35,043 bases of DNA from Pseudomonadota bacterium (GTDB lineage Bacteria; Pseudomonadota; Gammaproteobacteria; Xanthomonadales; Xanthomonadaceae), in assembly GCA_018242445.1 (NCBI GenBank), contig JAFEBW010000050.1:1-35043 (forward strand), in the 5' to 3' direction. Positions 1 to 9,681 of this stretch are shown here, piece by piece. Made by a program: the position numbers and the translations under genes. How positions within the stretch are numbered: position 1 is the stretch's first letter; each line of letters begins with the position of its first letter. The notes under the pieces were generated by a model that worked only from the letters and a program-made list of their open reading frames with translations, was not told where the DNA came from and made no database searches.

Positions 1-948
1 GATCAGGCGTTCTCGCAGGGCGTGGCGCAGGGCCAGACCTTCTCGATCTCCACCGGCGACTCCGGCGCGGACGAGTGCGGCAACGGCGGCACCACCCCGA
101 GCTGGCCGGCCAACTCGCAGTACGTGGTGGCCGTCGCCGGCACCACGCTGGACGCCTCGACCGGCTCCAACGCGACGTGGAACAACGAGACGGTGTGGAG
201 CAAGTCCGGCGGTTCGCCGTCCAAGTACGAGCCCAAGCCGAGCTGGCAAAACTCGGTGTGCAGCGGCTCGTACCGCTGCGTGGCCGACGTGGCCTTCGAT
301 GCCGACCCGAACTCGGGCGCGACGGTGATCGTCAGCGGCGCCAGCCAGCAGATCGGTGGCACCAGCCTCGCCGCGCCTCTGTTCTCCGCCGAATGGGCGC
401 GCGTGATCGCCACCAAGGGCACCGGCGTCGGCTTCGCCGCCCCGCTCATCTACGGCCTGCCGTCGTCGGCCTTCCATGACATCACCTCCGGCAACAACGG
501 CGGCGAGTCCGCAGGACCGGGCTTCGACCTGGCCACCGGCTGGGGCAGCATCATCCTGAGCAACATGGTGTCCAGCCTCGGCGGTGGTGGTGGTGGTGGT
601 GGCGGTGGCGGTGGCGGCGGTGGCGGCGGTGGCGGTGGCGGTGGCGGTGGCGGTGGCGGCGGCGGCACGACCACGCCGACGGCCAACTTCAGCGACACCA
701 CCAGCGGCCTGACCGCCAACTTCACCGACAATTCGAGCGATCAGGGCGGCACCATCACCAGTTACTCGTGGACCTTCGGCGACGGCGGCACCTCGACCTC
801 GCAGAACCCGAGCTACACCTATGGCGCAGCCGGCACCTACAGCGTGACCGAGACGGTGACCGACAGCGGCGGCCAGACCGCCAGCTCGACCCAGTCGGTG
901 ACGGTCACCAGCAACTCCAGCAGCTCCAGCAGTTCGGCATGGTGGTAA
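1..948 (+). CDS. S53 family (sedolisin/pseudomonalisin-like) serine-carboxyl peptidase, C-terminal part, with PKD domain; 5' end outside window
   Basis: This is the 3' part of a secreted acid-acting serine-carboxyl peptidase; the reading frame is open from the first base, so the signal peptide, pro-domain and Glu/Asp of the catalytic triad lie upstream of the window. In the 315-residue fragment, the S-T-G-D-S-G motif places the oxyanion Asp near residue 20. The GGTSLAAP motif carries the nucleophile Ser at about residue 122. The DIT...GPGFDLATGWGS segment (about 159-180) matches the family's C-terminal calcium site. A run of 29 glycines (194-222) then links to a PKD-type beta-sandwich (about 223-300) containing SYSWTFGDGG and AAGTYSVTETV. 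The tail is Ser-rich. PKD domains in secreted hydrolases are usually taken to aid substrate or surface binding; that role is inferred here. The family assignment is firm, the substrate unknown. The first in-frame ATG at 22 is internal and not a real start. Confidence 0.93.
   Translation, partial: DQAFSQGVAQGQTFSISTGDSGADECGNGGTTPSWPANSQYVVAVAGTTLDASTGSNATWNNETVWSKSGGSPSKYEPKPSWQNSVCSGSYRCVADVAFDADPNSGATVIVSGASQQIGGTSLAAPLFSAEWARVIATKGTGVGFAAPLIYGLPSSAFHDITSGNNGGESAGPGFDLATGWGSIILSNMVSSLGGGGGGGGGGGGGGGGGGGGGGGGGGGGGTTTPTANFSDTTSGLTANFTDNSSDQGGTITSYSWTFGDGGTSTSQNPSYTYGAAGTYSVTETVTDSGGQTASSTQSVTVTSNSSSSSSSAWW
580..666 (+). repeat. GGY trinucleotide run encoding 29 consecutive glycines
   Basis: Twenty-nine GGT/GGC codons in a row form the linker between the peptidase and PKD domains. 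Only the third position varies (T or C), so the run is almost a pure microsatellite on the purine side and could change length by slippage in multiples of three without breaking the frame. Confidence 0.95.
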
Positions 949-978
949 TGCGCTGAGGCAGCGCAGGCGATACCCGCG

Positions 979-1010
979 AAACCCCGGCCTCGCGCCGGGG
1001 TTTCTTTTTT
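979..1010 (+). terminator. Rho-independent terminator of the S53 peptidase gene
   Basis: A perfect 10-bp stem (AAACCCCGGC / GCCGGGGTTT, 979-988 and 994-1003) closes a 5-nt loop and is followed by CTTTTTT. It lies 30 bp after the peptidase stop codon. It also argues against starting the next gene at the ATG at 1016. Confidence 0.93.
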
Positions 1011-1075
1011 CGCGCATGCGGACGCTCGAGCCTGCCGAAGACCTGCCAGCGCCGCGCGCATGCGACACTGTCGCC

Positions 1076-1978
1076 ATGCCGCGCATCGCCCTGGCCACCG
1101 CCGTCGCCGCACGCACCCTCGACGAGGACATGCCGCCCCTGCTGCATGCCCTGCACGCGGCCGGCATCGACGCCGAAGCCCGCGCCTGGGACGACCCTAG
1201 CGTGTCCTGGCAACGCCACGACCTCGTGCTGCTGCGCTCGACCTGGGATTACACGTCCCGCTACGCGGAGTTCATCGGCTGGTGCGAACGCATCGCCGGC
1301 GTCACGCGCCTGCTCAACCCGCTGGAGGTGGTGCGCTGGAACACCGACAAGCGCTACCTCGCGCAACTCGAAGCCCTCGACATCCCCATCGTGCCCAGCG
1401 ATTTCGCGATGCCGGGCGATGATGCCGGCACGATCCTCTCCGAATTCCTGCCGGCACATCCGGATGCGGCCGAGATCGTCGTCAAACCCACCATCGGCGC
1501 CGGCTCGCGCGATGCCCGCCGGCACCGGCGCGATGCGCACGCCGCGATGCGCGCGCACGTCGAGCACCTGCTCGCGGCCGGGCGCAGCGTCTTGTTGCAA
1601 CCCTACCTGCCGGCGGTGGACGCGGCAGGCGAAACCGCGCTGATCTATTTCGACGGGCAGTTCAGCCACGCCATCCGCAAGGGCCCGTTGCTGCTGCCCG
1701 ATGCCGACGCCACCCGCGCCCTGTTCGCCGCCGAGCACATCCAGCCACGCACGCCCGGCGCAGACGAACGCGCGCTGGCCGACCGCGTGATCGCCGCCCT
1801 GCCCGACATGGTGGATGCCACCTACCCTCTGGCCTACGCACGGGTGGATCTGATCCGCGCGGACGATGGAACGCCTTGCGTGCTGGAACTGGAGCTGGCC
1901 GAGCCGTCGGTCTTCCTCGACCACGATCCGGCCGCGGCGGAGCGATTCGCCGCGGTGTTGCGACGACGCATCGGCTGA
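1076..1978 (+). CDS. ATP-grasp domain protein (RimK/glutathione-synthetase/DcsG-like ligase), substrate unknown
   Basis: A 300-residue protein that reads as a stand-alone ATP-grasp ligase of the group often annotated as glutathione-synthetase-like or cycloserine-ligase-like. The N-terminal part (MPRIALATAV..., then LVLLRSTWDYTSRYAEF) resembles the pre-ATP-grasp region. The central part has NTDKRYLAQLEALDIPIVPS and VVKPTIGAGSRDARR, the usual nucleotide-binding lysine and glycine-rich loop. The end has LIYFDGQFSHAIRKGP and the acidic VLELELAEPSVFLDHDP, which fits the Mg-binding strand. Such enzymes join a carboxylate to an amine or thiol through an acyl-phosphate; the actual substrates cannot be read from the sequence. 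The ATG at 1076 was chosen because the in-frame ATG at 1016 abuts the preceding terminator and its translation does not look like protein. It is a single gene, 112 bp ahead of cysJ. Confidence 0.8.
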   Translation: MPRIALATAVAARTLDEDMPPLLHALHAAGIDAEARAWDDPSVSWQRHDLVLLRSTWDYTSRYAEFIGWCERIAGVTRLLNPLEVVRWNTDKRYLAQLEALDIPIVPSDFAMPGDDAGTILSEFLPAHPDAAEIVVKPTIGAGSRDARRHRRDAHAAMRAHVEHLLAAGRSVLLQPYLPAVDAAGETALIYFDGQFSHAIRKGPLLLPDADATRALFAAEHIQPRTPGADERALADRVIAALPDMVDATYPLAYARVDLIRADDGTPCVLELELAEPSVFLDHDPAAAERFAAVLRRRIG

Positions 1979-2090
1979 GCCGCACGACGCATCGGCCGTG
2001 GCCATGGCATAAGCGCATGGCGTTTGCTCCTTTCCGCCCGCGCAAGGCACTGGCTACGGTGCAACGACCGCCCCTTGCCCGGTCGTCCCG

Positions 2091-3935
2091 ATGTCCAGCC
2101 CGCTCGCCGCCACGCCGTGGAACCCCTTGCCGGAAGGCCGCGCGACCCTGCTCGATCAACTCACCGACGGGCTGGATGCGCCGGGCCTGTGGTGGCTGTC
2201 AGGTTACGCCGCCGGGCTCGCGCAGCGCCACGCGCCGACGGCCGTGCTGGGGCTCGTGCGCCCGGCCGATGCGCCTGCGGCCACGCGCATCAGCATCGTG
2301 TTCGGCAGCCAGACCGGCAACGCCAAGCGCCTGGCGGAAACCCTGGCGCAGCGCCTGGAAGCCGCCGGCGCGACGGTGCGCCTGCTGCGTGCCGATGCCT
2401 ACCCGCTGCGTGAACTCAAGGACGAACGCCACCTGTTGCTGGTGATCAGCACGCAAGGTGATGGCGATCCGCCGGACGATGCACGCGATTTCGTCGAGCA
2501 CCTGCTGGGCAAACGCGCTCCCGCGCTGCCGGATTTGCACTTCGCGGTGCTGGGCCTGGGCGATTCGAGCTATCCGAAGTTTTGCGAGATCGGCCGCCGC
2601 CTCGATGCGCGACTGGCTGAACTGGGCGCGACGCGCTGGCTGCCGCGCGTGGATGCCGACGCGGATTTCGAGCAGGCCGCCGCGACGTGGATCGAGCAGG
2701 CGACGCAGCAGACACAGGAACTGGCGCAACGTGCGGAGAACCCGACGACGCCAGCGACAACCCCGCTGGCAACCGTCACCCCGTTGCGCCCGCACGCCGC
2801 GCCGCCGCCGACTTACTCGCGCGGGCATCCGTTCGCCGCGCCGTTGCTGGCCAACCAGCCGATCGCCGGGCGCGGCAGCAGCAAGGACATCCGCCACCTC
2901 GAGTTGTCGTTGCGTGGATCGGGCTTGCACTACGAACCAGGCGATGCGCTGGGCGTGTGGCCGACCCACGCCGATACGCTCGTCGATGCCGTGCTGGAAG
3001 CGACTCGGCTGGATGGCGATGCGCGCGTCGAGCACGCAGGCGAGACGTTGCCGCTGCGCGCATGGCTCGCCAGCCGCCGCGAGCTCACGCGCCTGTCGCG
3101 CCCTTTCCTCGCCGCGCAGGCGCAGCGCTCCGGCGATGCGCGCCTGCAACGGCTGCTCGCGGAGGATGCTCGCGAGGAACTCGCACGCATCCTCGCGAAC
3201 TGGCAGGTGCTCGACCTGCTGCAAAGCCATCGCGCCGACTGGACTGCGAATGACCTCGTGACCGCGCTGCGCCCGCAGACGCCGCGTTTGTATTCGATCG
3301 CATCGAGCATGCGCGCCGTCGGCGAGGAAGCGCACCTGACCGTGGCCCACATCGCATGGCAGCGCGAAGGCGGGTCACGTTTCGGCGCGGCCTCGCATTT
3401 CCTCGCCAGCCGCGAGGAGGAAGCGCGGGTACCGGTGTTCGTCGAACGCAACGATCGTTTCCGTCTGCCCGCCGATGGGCAGCGCGACATCGTCATGATC
3501 GGCCCGGGTACCGGCGTCGCGCCGTTCCGCGGCTTCGTGCAGGAACGCGCAGCCACCGGCGCGCGGGGCCGCAACTGGCTGATCTTCGGCAACCCGCACG
3601 CGCGCAGCGACTTCCTCTACCAGCTCGAATGGCAGCGCGCGTTGCAGGAAGCTCACCTGCACCGGCTCGACCTCGCCTTCTCGCGCGACGGCGGCCCGTC
3701 ATCCGCGCCGCGCACCTATGTGCAGGACCGCATCCGCGAGCACGGCCGCGAACTGCACGCATGGCTGGAGGGCGGCGCGCATCTGTATGTCTGCGGCGCG
3801 ACCGCGATGGGCAAGGGCGTGCATGCCGCCTTGCTCGACGTGCTCGCCACGCATGCCGGACTGGATGCGGAGCGCGCCGAAGAACGCCTGCGCGAGCTGC
3901 AACGGCAGGGCCGCTATTCGAAAGACGTGTACTGA
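2091..3935 (+). CDS. cysJ: Sulfite reductase [NADPH] flavoprotein alpha-component
   Basis: CysJ passes electrons from NADPH through FAD and FMN to the CysI hemoprotein, for the six-electron reduction of sulfite to sulfide in the cytoplasm. The 614-residue protein has the expected order: a short N-terminal segment, a flavodoxin-like FMN domain from about residue 67 (FGSQTGNAK at 71-79, later [12 protein letters not shown]), an FAD/connecting domain with RLYSIASS at 399-406, and an NADPH domain with [12 protein letters not shown] at 471-482. It ends in the typical GRYSKDVY. Length is close to the E. coli enzyme (599). It is first in a tight cysJ-cysI-cysH run, with 15 bp to cysI and the next pair overlapping, so the three are almost certainly one operon. 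The 112-bp upstream gap must hold the promoter; CysB control is expected from the family but no operator could be recognised. The ribosome-binding site is weak. Confidence 0.97.
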   Translation: MSSPLAATPWNPLPEGRATLLDQLTDGLDAPGLWWLSGYAAGLAQRHAPTAVLGLVRPADAPAATRISIVFGSQTGNAKRLAETLAQRLEAAGATVRLLRADAYPLRELKDERHLLLVISTQGDGDPPDDARDFVEHLLGKRAPALPDLHFAVLGLGDSSYPKFCEIGRRLDARLAELGATRWLPRVDADADFEQAAATWIEQATQQTQELAQRAENPTTPATTPLATVTPLRPHAAPPPTYSRGHPFAAPLLANQPIAGRGSSKDIRHLELSLRGSGLHYEPGDALGVWPTHADTLVDAVLEATRLDGDARVEHAGETLPLRAWLASRRELTRLSRPFLAAQAQRSGDARLQRLLAEDAREELARILANWQVLDLLQSHRADWTANDLVTALRPQTPRLYSIASSMRAVGEEAHLTVAHIAWQREGGSRFGAASHFLASREEEARVPVFVERNDRFRLPADGQRDIVMIGPGTGVAPFRGFVQERAATGARGRNWLIFGNPHARSDFLYQLEWQRALQEAHLHRLDLAFSRDGGPSSAPRTYVQDRIREHGRELHAWLEGGAHLYVCGATAMGKGVHAALLDVLATHAGLDAERAEERLRELQRQGRYSKDVY

Positions 3936-3950
3936 CAAGGGCGTATCGGC

Positions 3951-5675
3951 ATGAGCACGCATTCGGTCGAAACCATCAAATCATCCAGCCGCCGCCTGCG
4001 CGGGACTTTGCTGGAAAGCCTTCTCGATCCGGTCACCGCCGCGCTGGCCGAGGACGATCGCGTGCTGATCAAGTTCCACGGCAGCTACCAGCAAGACGAC
4101 CGCGACCTGCGCGAGGAGCGCCGCGCGCAGAAACTCGAACCGGCGTTCGCCTTCATGATCCGCACGCGCACGCCCGGCGGCGTGCTCACCCCAGCGCAAT
4201 GGCTGGCCCTGGATGCGATCGCGCGGCAGTTCGCCGAGCGCGGCCTGCGCATCACCACGCGGCAGGCGATCCAGTTCCACGGCGTGCAAAAGCGCGATCT
4301 CAAAGCGAGCCTGCAGGCGATCCACGCCAGCGGCATCGACACCCGCTCGGCCTGCGGCGATGTCAATCGCAACATCGTGGTCAGCGCCAACCCCCTGCTC
4401 TCGGGGGTGCATGCGAAGGTGTACGCGCAAGCGGCCGCGCTGTCGGCGCACCTGTTGCCGAACACGCGCGCATGGCAGGAGACGTGGCTGGACGAGCCCG
4501 CGCGCGAGGACAGCGGCAACGAGGACGAGCCCCTGCTGGGCGCGAACTACCTGCCGCGCAAGTTCAAGATCGGCTTCGCGGTTCCGCCGCTAAACGACAT
4601 CGACGTGCTCGCGCAGGACCTGGGCTTCATCGCCGTGCTCGACGCGCACGGATCGCTGCGCGGCTACGACGTGGCGGTCGGCGGCGGCATGGGTGCCAGC
4701 CACGGCGATGCGCAGACCTATCCACGACTGGGCGACGTGCTCGGCTTCGTCGAAACCTCAGCAGTCGCCGCGGTGGCCGAGGCGGTGCTGACCGCGCAAC
4801 GCGACTTCGGCGACCGCAGCGCGCGCAAGCATGCGCGCCTGAAATACACCATCGCCGACCGTGGCCTTGCATGGTTCAAGGCCGAGGTCGAGCGCCGCGC
4901 CGGACTGCGGTTCGCGCCCGCATCCGCAGCAGCGTTCGACCACAACGGCGACCGCTTCGGCTGGGCCGTGGGCGCGCGCGGGCGCTGGCACCTGACCTTG
5001 CGCATCCCCGCCGGGCGCGTGCGCGACGAACCCGGCGCGGCATGGCAGACCGGCCTGCGCGAGCTGACCACCTTCCTGCAAGCACCGGAGCGTGATGGCA
5101 GCCCGCACCTGCGCCTGACCGCCAACCAGAACCTCGTGCTCGCCGACCTCGCCCACCGCGACCGCGCCGCGATCGATGCCCTGCTGACTCGCCACGGCAT
5201 CGACCTGCATCGCCGCGCCAGCCCCTTGCACCTGCACGCGCTGGCCTGCGTGGCCCTGCCCACCTGCGGACTGGCGATGGCCGAGGCCGAGCGTTACCTG
5301 CCTGCGATCGTCGAACACATCGAAGCCATGCTGGCGCAGCACGGGCTGGACGACACCCCGATCCACCTGCGCCTGAGCGGCTGCCCCAACGGTTGCTCGC
5401 GGCCGTATCTGGGCGAGATCGCCCTCGTCGGCAAGGCCCCTGGCCGCTACAACCTGATGCTCGGCGCCGACCATCGCGGCCAACGCTTGAATGTATTGCA
5501 CCGGGAAAACATCGACGAGGCGCAGATCCTCGCCGCGCTGGATCCGCTGTTCGCGCTGTATGCGGCCGAACGTGGCGACGACGAGCGCTTCGGCGACTTC
5601 CTCGTGCGCGCCGGCGTGGTCGCCGCGCCGGTCACCGCCACGGATCGAGTCGCATTGGAGGAGGAGATCGCATGA
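3951..5675 (+). CDS. cysI: Sulfite reductase [NADPH] hemoprotein beta-component
   Basis: CysI is the catalytic subunit that reduces sulfite to sulfide on a siroheme coupled to a [4Fe-4S] cluster. The 574-residue protein carries all four cluster ligands with the E. coli spacing: Cys433 and Cys439 in [17 protein letters not shown], and Cys478 and Cys482 in [10 protein letters not shown]. The substrate-side basic residues of the duplicated sulfite-reductase fold are present in the N-terminal half (for example [14 protein letters not shown] and ACGDVNRN). The start [20 protein letters not shown] lies 15 bp after cysJ. Its stop overlaps the cysH start by 4 bp (ATGA), indicating translational coupling. 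Its siroheme would come from cysG, which is in the same window. Confidence 0.97.
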   Translation: MSTHSVETIKSSSRRLRGTLLESLLDPVTAALAEDDRVLIKFHGSYQQDDRDLREERRAQKLEPAFAFMIRTRTPGGVLTPAQWLALDAIARQFAERGLRITTRQAIQFHGVQKRDLKASLQAIHASGIDTRSACGDVNRNIVVSANPLLSGVHAKVYAQAAALSAHLLPNTRAWQETWLDEPAREDSGNEDEPLLGANYLPRKFKIGFAVPPLNDIDVLAQDLGFIAVLDAHGSLRGYDVAVGGGMGASHGDAQTYPRLGDVLGFVETSAVAAVAEAVLTAQRDFGDRSARKHARLKYTIADRGLAWFKAEVERRAGLRFAPASAAAFDHNGDRFGWAVGARGRWHLTLRIPAGRVRDEPGAAWQTGLRELTTFLQAPERDGSPHLRLTANQNLVLADLAHRDRAAIDALLTRHGIDLHRRASPLHLHALACVALPTCGLAMAEAERYLPAIVEHIEAMLAQHGLDDTPIHLRLSGCPNGCSRPYLGEIALVGKAPGRYNLMLGADHRGQRLNVLHRENIDEAQILAALDPLFALYAAERGDDERFGDFLVRAGVVAAPVTATDRVALEEEIA

Positions 5676-6415
5676 ACACCCCGCCCGATCCGGTCGCCAT
5701 CGCCGAGTCCGCGCAGGCGCTGGCCGAAGCCAACCGCTGGCTCGCCGGGCGCAGCGCGGAGCAGCGCGTGGCGTGGGCGCTGGAGACGCTGTCCGGCGCG
5801 CATGCGCTGTCGTCGAGCTTCGGCGCGCAGGCGGCGGTGTCCTTGCATCTGCTCACGCAGCAAAAACCGGACATCCCGGTGATCCTGATCGACACCGGCC
5901 ATCTGTTCCCCGAGACCCATCGTTTCGTCGAAATACTGCGGGATCGCTTCGACCTGAACCTGCACGTGTACGCGCCGCATGCGGGCCATGCCTGGCCGGA
6001 TGCGCGCGTGCAGCGCCTGCGCGAACGCGGCGCGGAGGCCATCGCGCAGTACAACCGCGCGCACAAGGTCGAGCCGATGCAACGCGCATTGACCGAGCTG
6101 GGCGTGAGCACCTGGATCGCCGGCCTGCGCCGCAGTCAGTCATCGACCCGCGCGCGCATCGATTTCCTCGAGCTGCGCGACGGGCGCTGGAAGCTGCATC
6201 CGCTGGCCGACTGGAACGACCGCGACGTGCACCAATACCTCACCCGTCACGGACTGCCCTACCACCCGCTCTGGCACGAAGGCTATGTCAGCATCGGCGA
6301 CATGCACAGCACGCGGCGCTGGGAGCCGGGCCTGCGCGAGGAGGACCTGCGCTTCTTCGGCCTGCGCCGCGAATGCGGATTGCATTTCGATGAGGAGGCC
6401 GGGAAGGCGGCGTGA
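5672..6415 (+). CDS. cysH: Phosphoadenylyl-sulfate (PAPS) reductase, thioredoxin-dependent
   Basis: CysH reduces PAPS to sulfite, the step just before CysJI. The 247-residue protein has the PP-loop-like N-terminal region ([10 protein letters not shown]), the [13 protein letters not shown] motif, [11 protein letters not shown], and the catalytic C-terminal ECGLH with Cys235. It lacks the second Cys pair that would bind an iron-sulfur cluster (the CC...CxxC of APS reductases), so the E. coli-type PAPS specificity is expected. The start ATG overlaps the cysI stop and follows a GGAGGAG ribosome-binding site at about 5657-5665. An open frame extends upstream to 5393 but is only the shadow of cysI. 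The gene ends 407 bp before the convergent cysB; that gap holds a dispersed repeat. Confidence 0.96.
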   Translation: MNTPPDPVAIAESAQALAEANRWLAGRSAEQRVAWALETLSGAHALSSSFGAQAAVSLHLLTQQKPDIPVILIDTGHLFPETHRFVEILRDRFDLNLHVYAPHAGHAWPDARVQRLRERGAEAIAQYNRAHKVEPMQRALTELGVSTWIAGLRRSQSSTRARIDFLELRDGRWKLHPLADWNDRDVHQYLTRHGLPYHPLWHEGYVSIGDMHSTRRWEPGLREEDLRFFGLRRECGLHFDEEAGKAA

Positions 6416-6553
6416 GGATGCACGGCAGCGCCGTCCATCGTTCGAAGCGAGGCATTGCATTCAGCCCATGGCTTCGTGCAGGCCAGTGTCACTCACCACA
6501 AGATGTGATTGCGTCAACGCAACACCGCCTGCGCAGCAACGTGACACGGCATT

Positions 6554-6727
6554 CCCTCACCCGACGCGCCTGCGGCCCGTCGACCTCTCCCGGAGGGAGA
6601 GGTGTTTTCTCCCTTCTCCCTCCGGGAGACTGCAGGCGCAGGATGCGCCTGCGAACAGCGAAGCTGGCCCGTATGGGCGAGCGCCAAGGATGGCGCGAGT
6701 CAAGTGCCCGAAGGGCGGATGAGGGAG
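6554..6727. repeat. Dispersed palindromic repeat (family A), two arms, between convergent cysH and cysB
   Basis: The element begins CCCTCACCCGACGCGCC, runs through a CTCTCCCGGAGGGAGAG palindrome and a CTTCTCCCTCCGGGAGA palindrome, and ends TGCCCGAAGGGCGGATGAGGGA. The two arms are inverted relative to each other, and the same wording recurs at 11487-11600 and 31032-31169. It fills most of the 407-bp gap 6416-6822; nothing gene-like is seen in the remainder. Such two-armed REP-like elements between convergent genes can work as bidirectional terminators, which is an inference here. Confidence 0.8.
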
Positions 6728-6822
6728 TGAACTTTAGACATACTGCACACTCAGGTCGTTCGCGTTTCGAAGCACACAGGACGACGCAGAAACGGAAACC
6801 ATCGTTTGAGATAAGCAACCCC

Positions 6823-7803
6823 TCAAGCCGCCACGTCACGCGGCGCCGCATCCCACGCCGGCGGCGCGGGCCAGTCCGCCTGCGCATTGCCTTCCAGCAC
6901 GCGGCGCACGTCGCGGCGGTCGACCTGCGGGGCCAGGGTGGCGAGCAGTTCCAGCGCGTAGTCGCGCAGCACGCGGGCGTGCGGCAGCACCGCCCACGCC
7001 ACGCATTCGGGCAGATCCGGCGCGGGCAGCGCGACGAGTTCGGCATCGTCCTCGTCCACCGCCATCTGCGCCAGCACGCCCACGCCGAGGCCGGCGCGCA
7101 CGTAGGTCTTGATCAGGTCGGCATCGCGCGCGGTCATCGCGAAGCGCGGTTCATGCCCGGCCGCGGTGAAAGCCTGCCGCAGCGAGGAATCGGCACGCGT
7201 GGAGGATTCGTAGCTCACCAGCGGCTCGGCGGCGAGTTCGGCGATGCTCGGCGCGCGCCCGAGCCGCGCCAGCGCATGCGTGCGCGGGACGAGCACCACG
7301 CGCCGCCAGCGGTACAGCGGCACCGGCAGGCCGCCGGATGGAGTCGCCCCCGAGGTGCTGATCACCGCCAGATCGGCCTCTCCGCGCGCCAGGTGATCGA
7401 GCACCTCGCCATCGGCCAGCGGTTGCAGGTGCACGCTCACCCGCGGGAAGGCATGTTTGACATGGGCGATGGCGGCGGGCAGCACATGCCGCGCCTGCGT
7501 GTGGGTGGTCGCCAGCACCAGCTTGCCGGCGTGCTCGCCGCGCGCGTTGGCGGCATAGGCGCGGATGTTGCCGGCCTCGGCGAGGATGCGCCGCGCGTGC
7601 ACCAGCACCTGCTGGCCGGCCGGGGTGATCGCCTCGAGGCTGCGCCCGCGGCGCACGAACAACAAGAAACCCAACTCGTCCTCGAGTTGCTTGAGCTGCT
7701 TGGACAAACCGGGCTGGGTGGCGTGGACGCGCTCGGCGGCCTGAGTGATGTTCAGGCGCGAATCGGCGATGGCGACGAGATAACGCAGTTGGGTCAATGT
7801 CAT
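6823..7803 (-). CDS. cysB: CysB-type LysR-family regulator of sulfur assimilation
   Basis: A 326-residue LysR-type regulator that by family activates the cys genes under sulfur limitation, with N-acetylserine or O-acetylserine as inducer and sulfate or sulfide as anti-inducer. The N-terminal winged helix-turn-helix (1-60) is close to E. coli CysB: MTLTQLRYLVAIADSRLNIT..., ATQPGLSKQLKQLEDELG. The effector-domain signature ATTHTQAR (98-105) contains the two threonines that bind sulfate in CysB. Length matches CysB (324). It converges on cysJIH and is divergent from cysG, which supports CysB rather than another LysR member such as Cbl, although that paralogue cannot be fully excluded. An imperfect inverted repeat directly upstream of its start codon (7807-7884) may be an autoregulatory site. 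Confidence 0.9.
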   Translation of the reverse strand: MTLTQLRYLVAIADSRLNITQAAERVHATQPGLSKQLKQLEDELGFLLFVRRGRSLEAITPAGQQVLVHARRILAEAGNIRAYAANARGEHAGKLVLATTHTQARHVLPAAIAHVKHAFPRVSVHLQPLADGEVLDHLARGEADLAVISTSGATPSGGLPVPLYRWRRVVLVPRTHALARLGRAPSIAELAAEPLVSYESSTRADSSLRQAFTAAGHEPRFAMTARDADLIKTYVRAGLGVGVLAQMAVDEDDAELVALPAPDLPECVAWAVLPHARVLRDYALELLATLAPQVDRRDVRRVLEGNAQADWPAPPAWDAAPRDVAA

Positions 7804-7806
7804 GGC

Positions 7807-7884
7807 TTCGATTTCCGGATGATGGGTGCAGGCAGGCGACGCGACATCACGCGCGCATGCAACAACACATCATGGGAAATCGAA
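7807..7884 (-). promoter_or_regulatory. Imperfect 17-bp inverted repeat upstream of cysB, candidate operator or leader hairpin
   Basis: TTCGATTTCCGGATGATG (7807-7824) and CATCATGGGAAATCGAA (7868-7884) are inverted copies that differ only at one or two central bases. They are separated by 43 nt, and the first begins three bases upstream of the cysB ATG. They could be two binding sites for a dimer or tetramer, or the arms of a hairpin in the cysB mRNA that hides the start. The rest of the 294-bp cysB-cysG gap must hold both promoters; none could be assigned with confidence. Confidence 0.5.
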
Positions 7885-8097
7885 ACTGGGACATGACGGA
7901 TTCGGGACGGACGGCTCGGCTGGTCGTGGGCGCGCCGCATCAGGGGCGCAGGATCGACAGTAGCGCATGCCGCGCGGTGCGTCCAGCAAAGGCAACGACG
8001 GCCTACATGCCATGCCGGCATATGCGCAGAAGCAGCGCTCACTTCCGTTGCCGAACATCGCTGCCTAGGGTCGAGGCTCCGCCTTTGCCTGCATGCC

Positions 8098-9531
8098 ATG
8101 ACCACCGCCCTGTTCCCGCTGTTCGCCGACCTGCGCGAGCGCGCCGTCCTCGTGGTCGGCGGCGGCGCGGTGGCCGCGCGCAAGATCGAGCGCCTGCTCG
8201 CCGCCGGCGCGAGGGTGCGCGTGCTCGCACCGGAGTTGCATCCGACCTTGCAGAAGCTGGCCGCGGCGAAGCAGATCGCCCATCGCAACGCGCCCTTCAC
8301 GCCGGCATTGCTGGATGGCGCCTGGCTGGCGATCGCCGCCACCGACGATGCCGCGAGCAACCGCGCGGTGGCGCAGGCCGCGCGCGAACGCCATGTCCTC
8401 GTCAACGTGGTGGATGACGCGGAGCTGTCGAGCTTCCACCTGCCGGCGGTGGTCGAACGCGGCGCAGTGCAGGTGGCGATCTCCAGCGGTGGCGGCGCAC
8501 CGATGCTGGCGCGGCGCCTGCGTGAGCGACTGGAGATTGCACTCGACGAATCGCTGGGCACGCTCGCCGAATTGCTGGCTCGCCAGCGCGCGCTCATCCG
8601 CGAGCGCATCCCGGATATTTCCCGGCGTCGGCGCTGGTTCGATCGCCTGCTCGATCGCATCGCCCCCGACCTGCGCCTGCGCGGCCGCGTGGAGGATGCC
8701 GAACGCGACCTGCTGGACGCCCTCGACGGGCTGCCGGCGAACGCCACGCGCGGCAGCGTGGCCTTGGTCGGTGCCGGCCCCGGCGATCCGGGCCTGCTCA
8801 CCTTGCGCGCCCTGCGCCTGCTCAACGAGGCCGACGTGATCGTGCACGACCGCCTCGTCGGCGCAGGCGTGCTGGCGCTGGCGCGTCGCGACGCGCAGTT
8901 GCTCGATGTAGGCAAGCGCGTGGGCGATGCCGCCAACGCGCAGGATCGCATCCACGCCATCCTGCTCGAACACGTGCAGGCCGGCCGGCGCGTGGTGCGG
9001 CTCAAGGGCGGCGACCCCTTCGTGTTCGGCCGCGGCGGCGAGGAACTGCAGTTCCTGCACGCGCACGGCATCCCCTTCGAGGTGGTGCCGGGCATCACCG
9101 CCGCGCTGGCCTGCGCCGCGTATGCGGGCGTCCCTCTGACCCACCGCGAGCACGCGCAATCGCTGCGGCTGGTCACCGCGCATGCGAAGGGCTCGCAGGA
9201 CACGCTGGACTGGCGCGCACTCGCCGCCGAACAGCAAACGCTGGCCGTGTACATGGGCGTGGCCGGGCTCGAACCCCTGCGCACCCGCCTGCTCGCCCAC
9301 GGCCGCGCGGCGGACACACCCTTCGCCCTGATCGAAAATGGCGCGCGCCCCGAACAGCGCGTGGTGCTGGGCACCTTGGCCGACCTGCCCGAGCGCGCCC
9401 GCGCGGAAGCCGTGCGCTCGCCGGCGCTGCTGATCCTCGGCGAAGTGGCCGCGCTGGCCGCCGACCTGCACTGGTTCGGCGCGCTGCCGCTGCTCGCCCC
9501 TGTGCCAGAGCCCTTGTCCGACGTGGCTTGA
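8098..9531 (+). CDS. cysG: Siroheme synthase, trifunctional (precorrin-2 dehydrogenase / sirohydrochlorin ferrochelatase / uroporphyrinogen-III C-methyltransferase)
   Basis: CysG converts uroporphyrinogen III to siroheme, the cofactor of CysI. The 477-residue protein has both halves of the E. coli enzyme. The N-terminal dehydrogenase/chelatase (about 1-210) shows the NAD-binding [16 protein letters not shown] and a SSGGGAP loop at 129-135. The C-terminal SAM-dependent methyltransferase (about 219-465) shows [16 protein letters not shown], the conserved VIVHDRLV and [16 protein letters not shown], and [10 protein letters not shown]. The full length is present with no frame break. It is transcribed away from cysB across a 294-bp gap. 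The start at 8098 gives the standard N-terminus ([20 protein letters not shown]). Confidence 0.96.
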   Translation: MTTALFPLFADLRERAVLVVGGGAVAARKIERLLAAGARVRVLAPELHPTLQKLAAAKQIAHRNAPFTPALLDGAWLAIAATDDAASNRAVAQAARERHVLVNVVDDAELSSFHLPAVVERGAVQVAISSGGGAPMLARRLRERLEIALDESLGTLAELLARQRALIRERIPDISRRRRWFDRLLDRIAPDLRLRGRVEDAERDLLDALDGLPANATRGSVALVGAGPGDPGLLTLRALRLLNEADVIVHDRLVGAGVLALARRDAQLLDVGKRVGDAANAQDRIHAILLEHVQAGRRVVRLKGGDPFVFGRGGEELQFLHAHGIPFEVVPGITAALACAAYAGVPLTHREHAQSLRLVTAHAKGSQDTLDWRALAAEQQTLAVYMGVAGLEPLRTRLLAHGRAADTPFALIENGARPEQRVVLGTLADLPERARAEAVRSPALLILGEVAALAADLHWFGALPLLAPVPEPLSDVA

Positions 9532-9681
9532 GCGCTGGGCAGCACGAGCTGTGCCGTACGGGGTGGGATGGCTGCTGGCGACCGGTTAGAATGAGCAGTC
9601 CGCGGCGCACGCGTGCCGCATCCGCCATCACCGCAGCAGAATCCCGGCCTGCGGTCGGCTGCCTTTCAGGAACACCGCCCC

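Noticed and set aside
1963..1994. Short direct repeat ACGACGCATCGG near the end of the ATP-grasp gene
   Set aside because: Only 12 bp, low complexity for this genome, no further copies noticed nearby; chance is a sufficient explanation.
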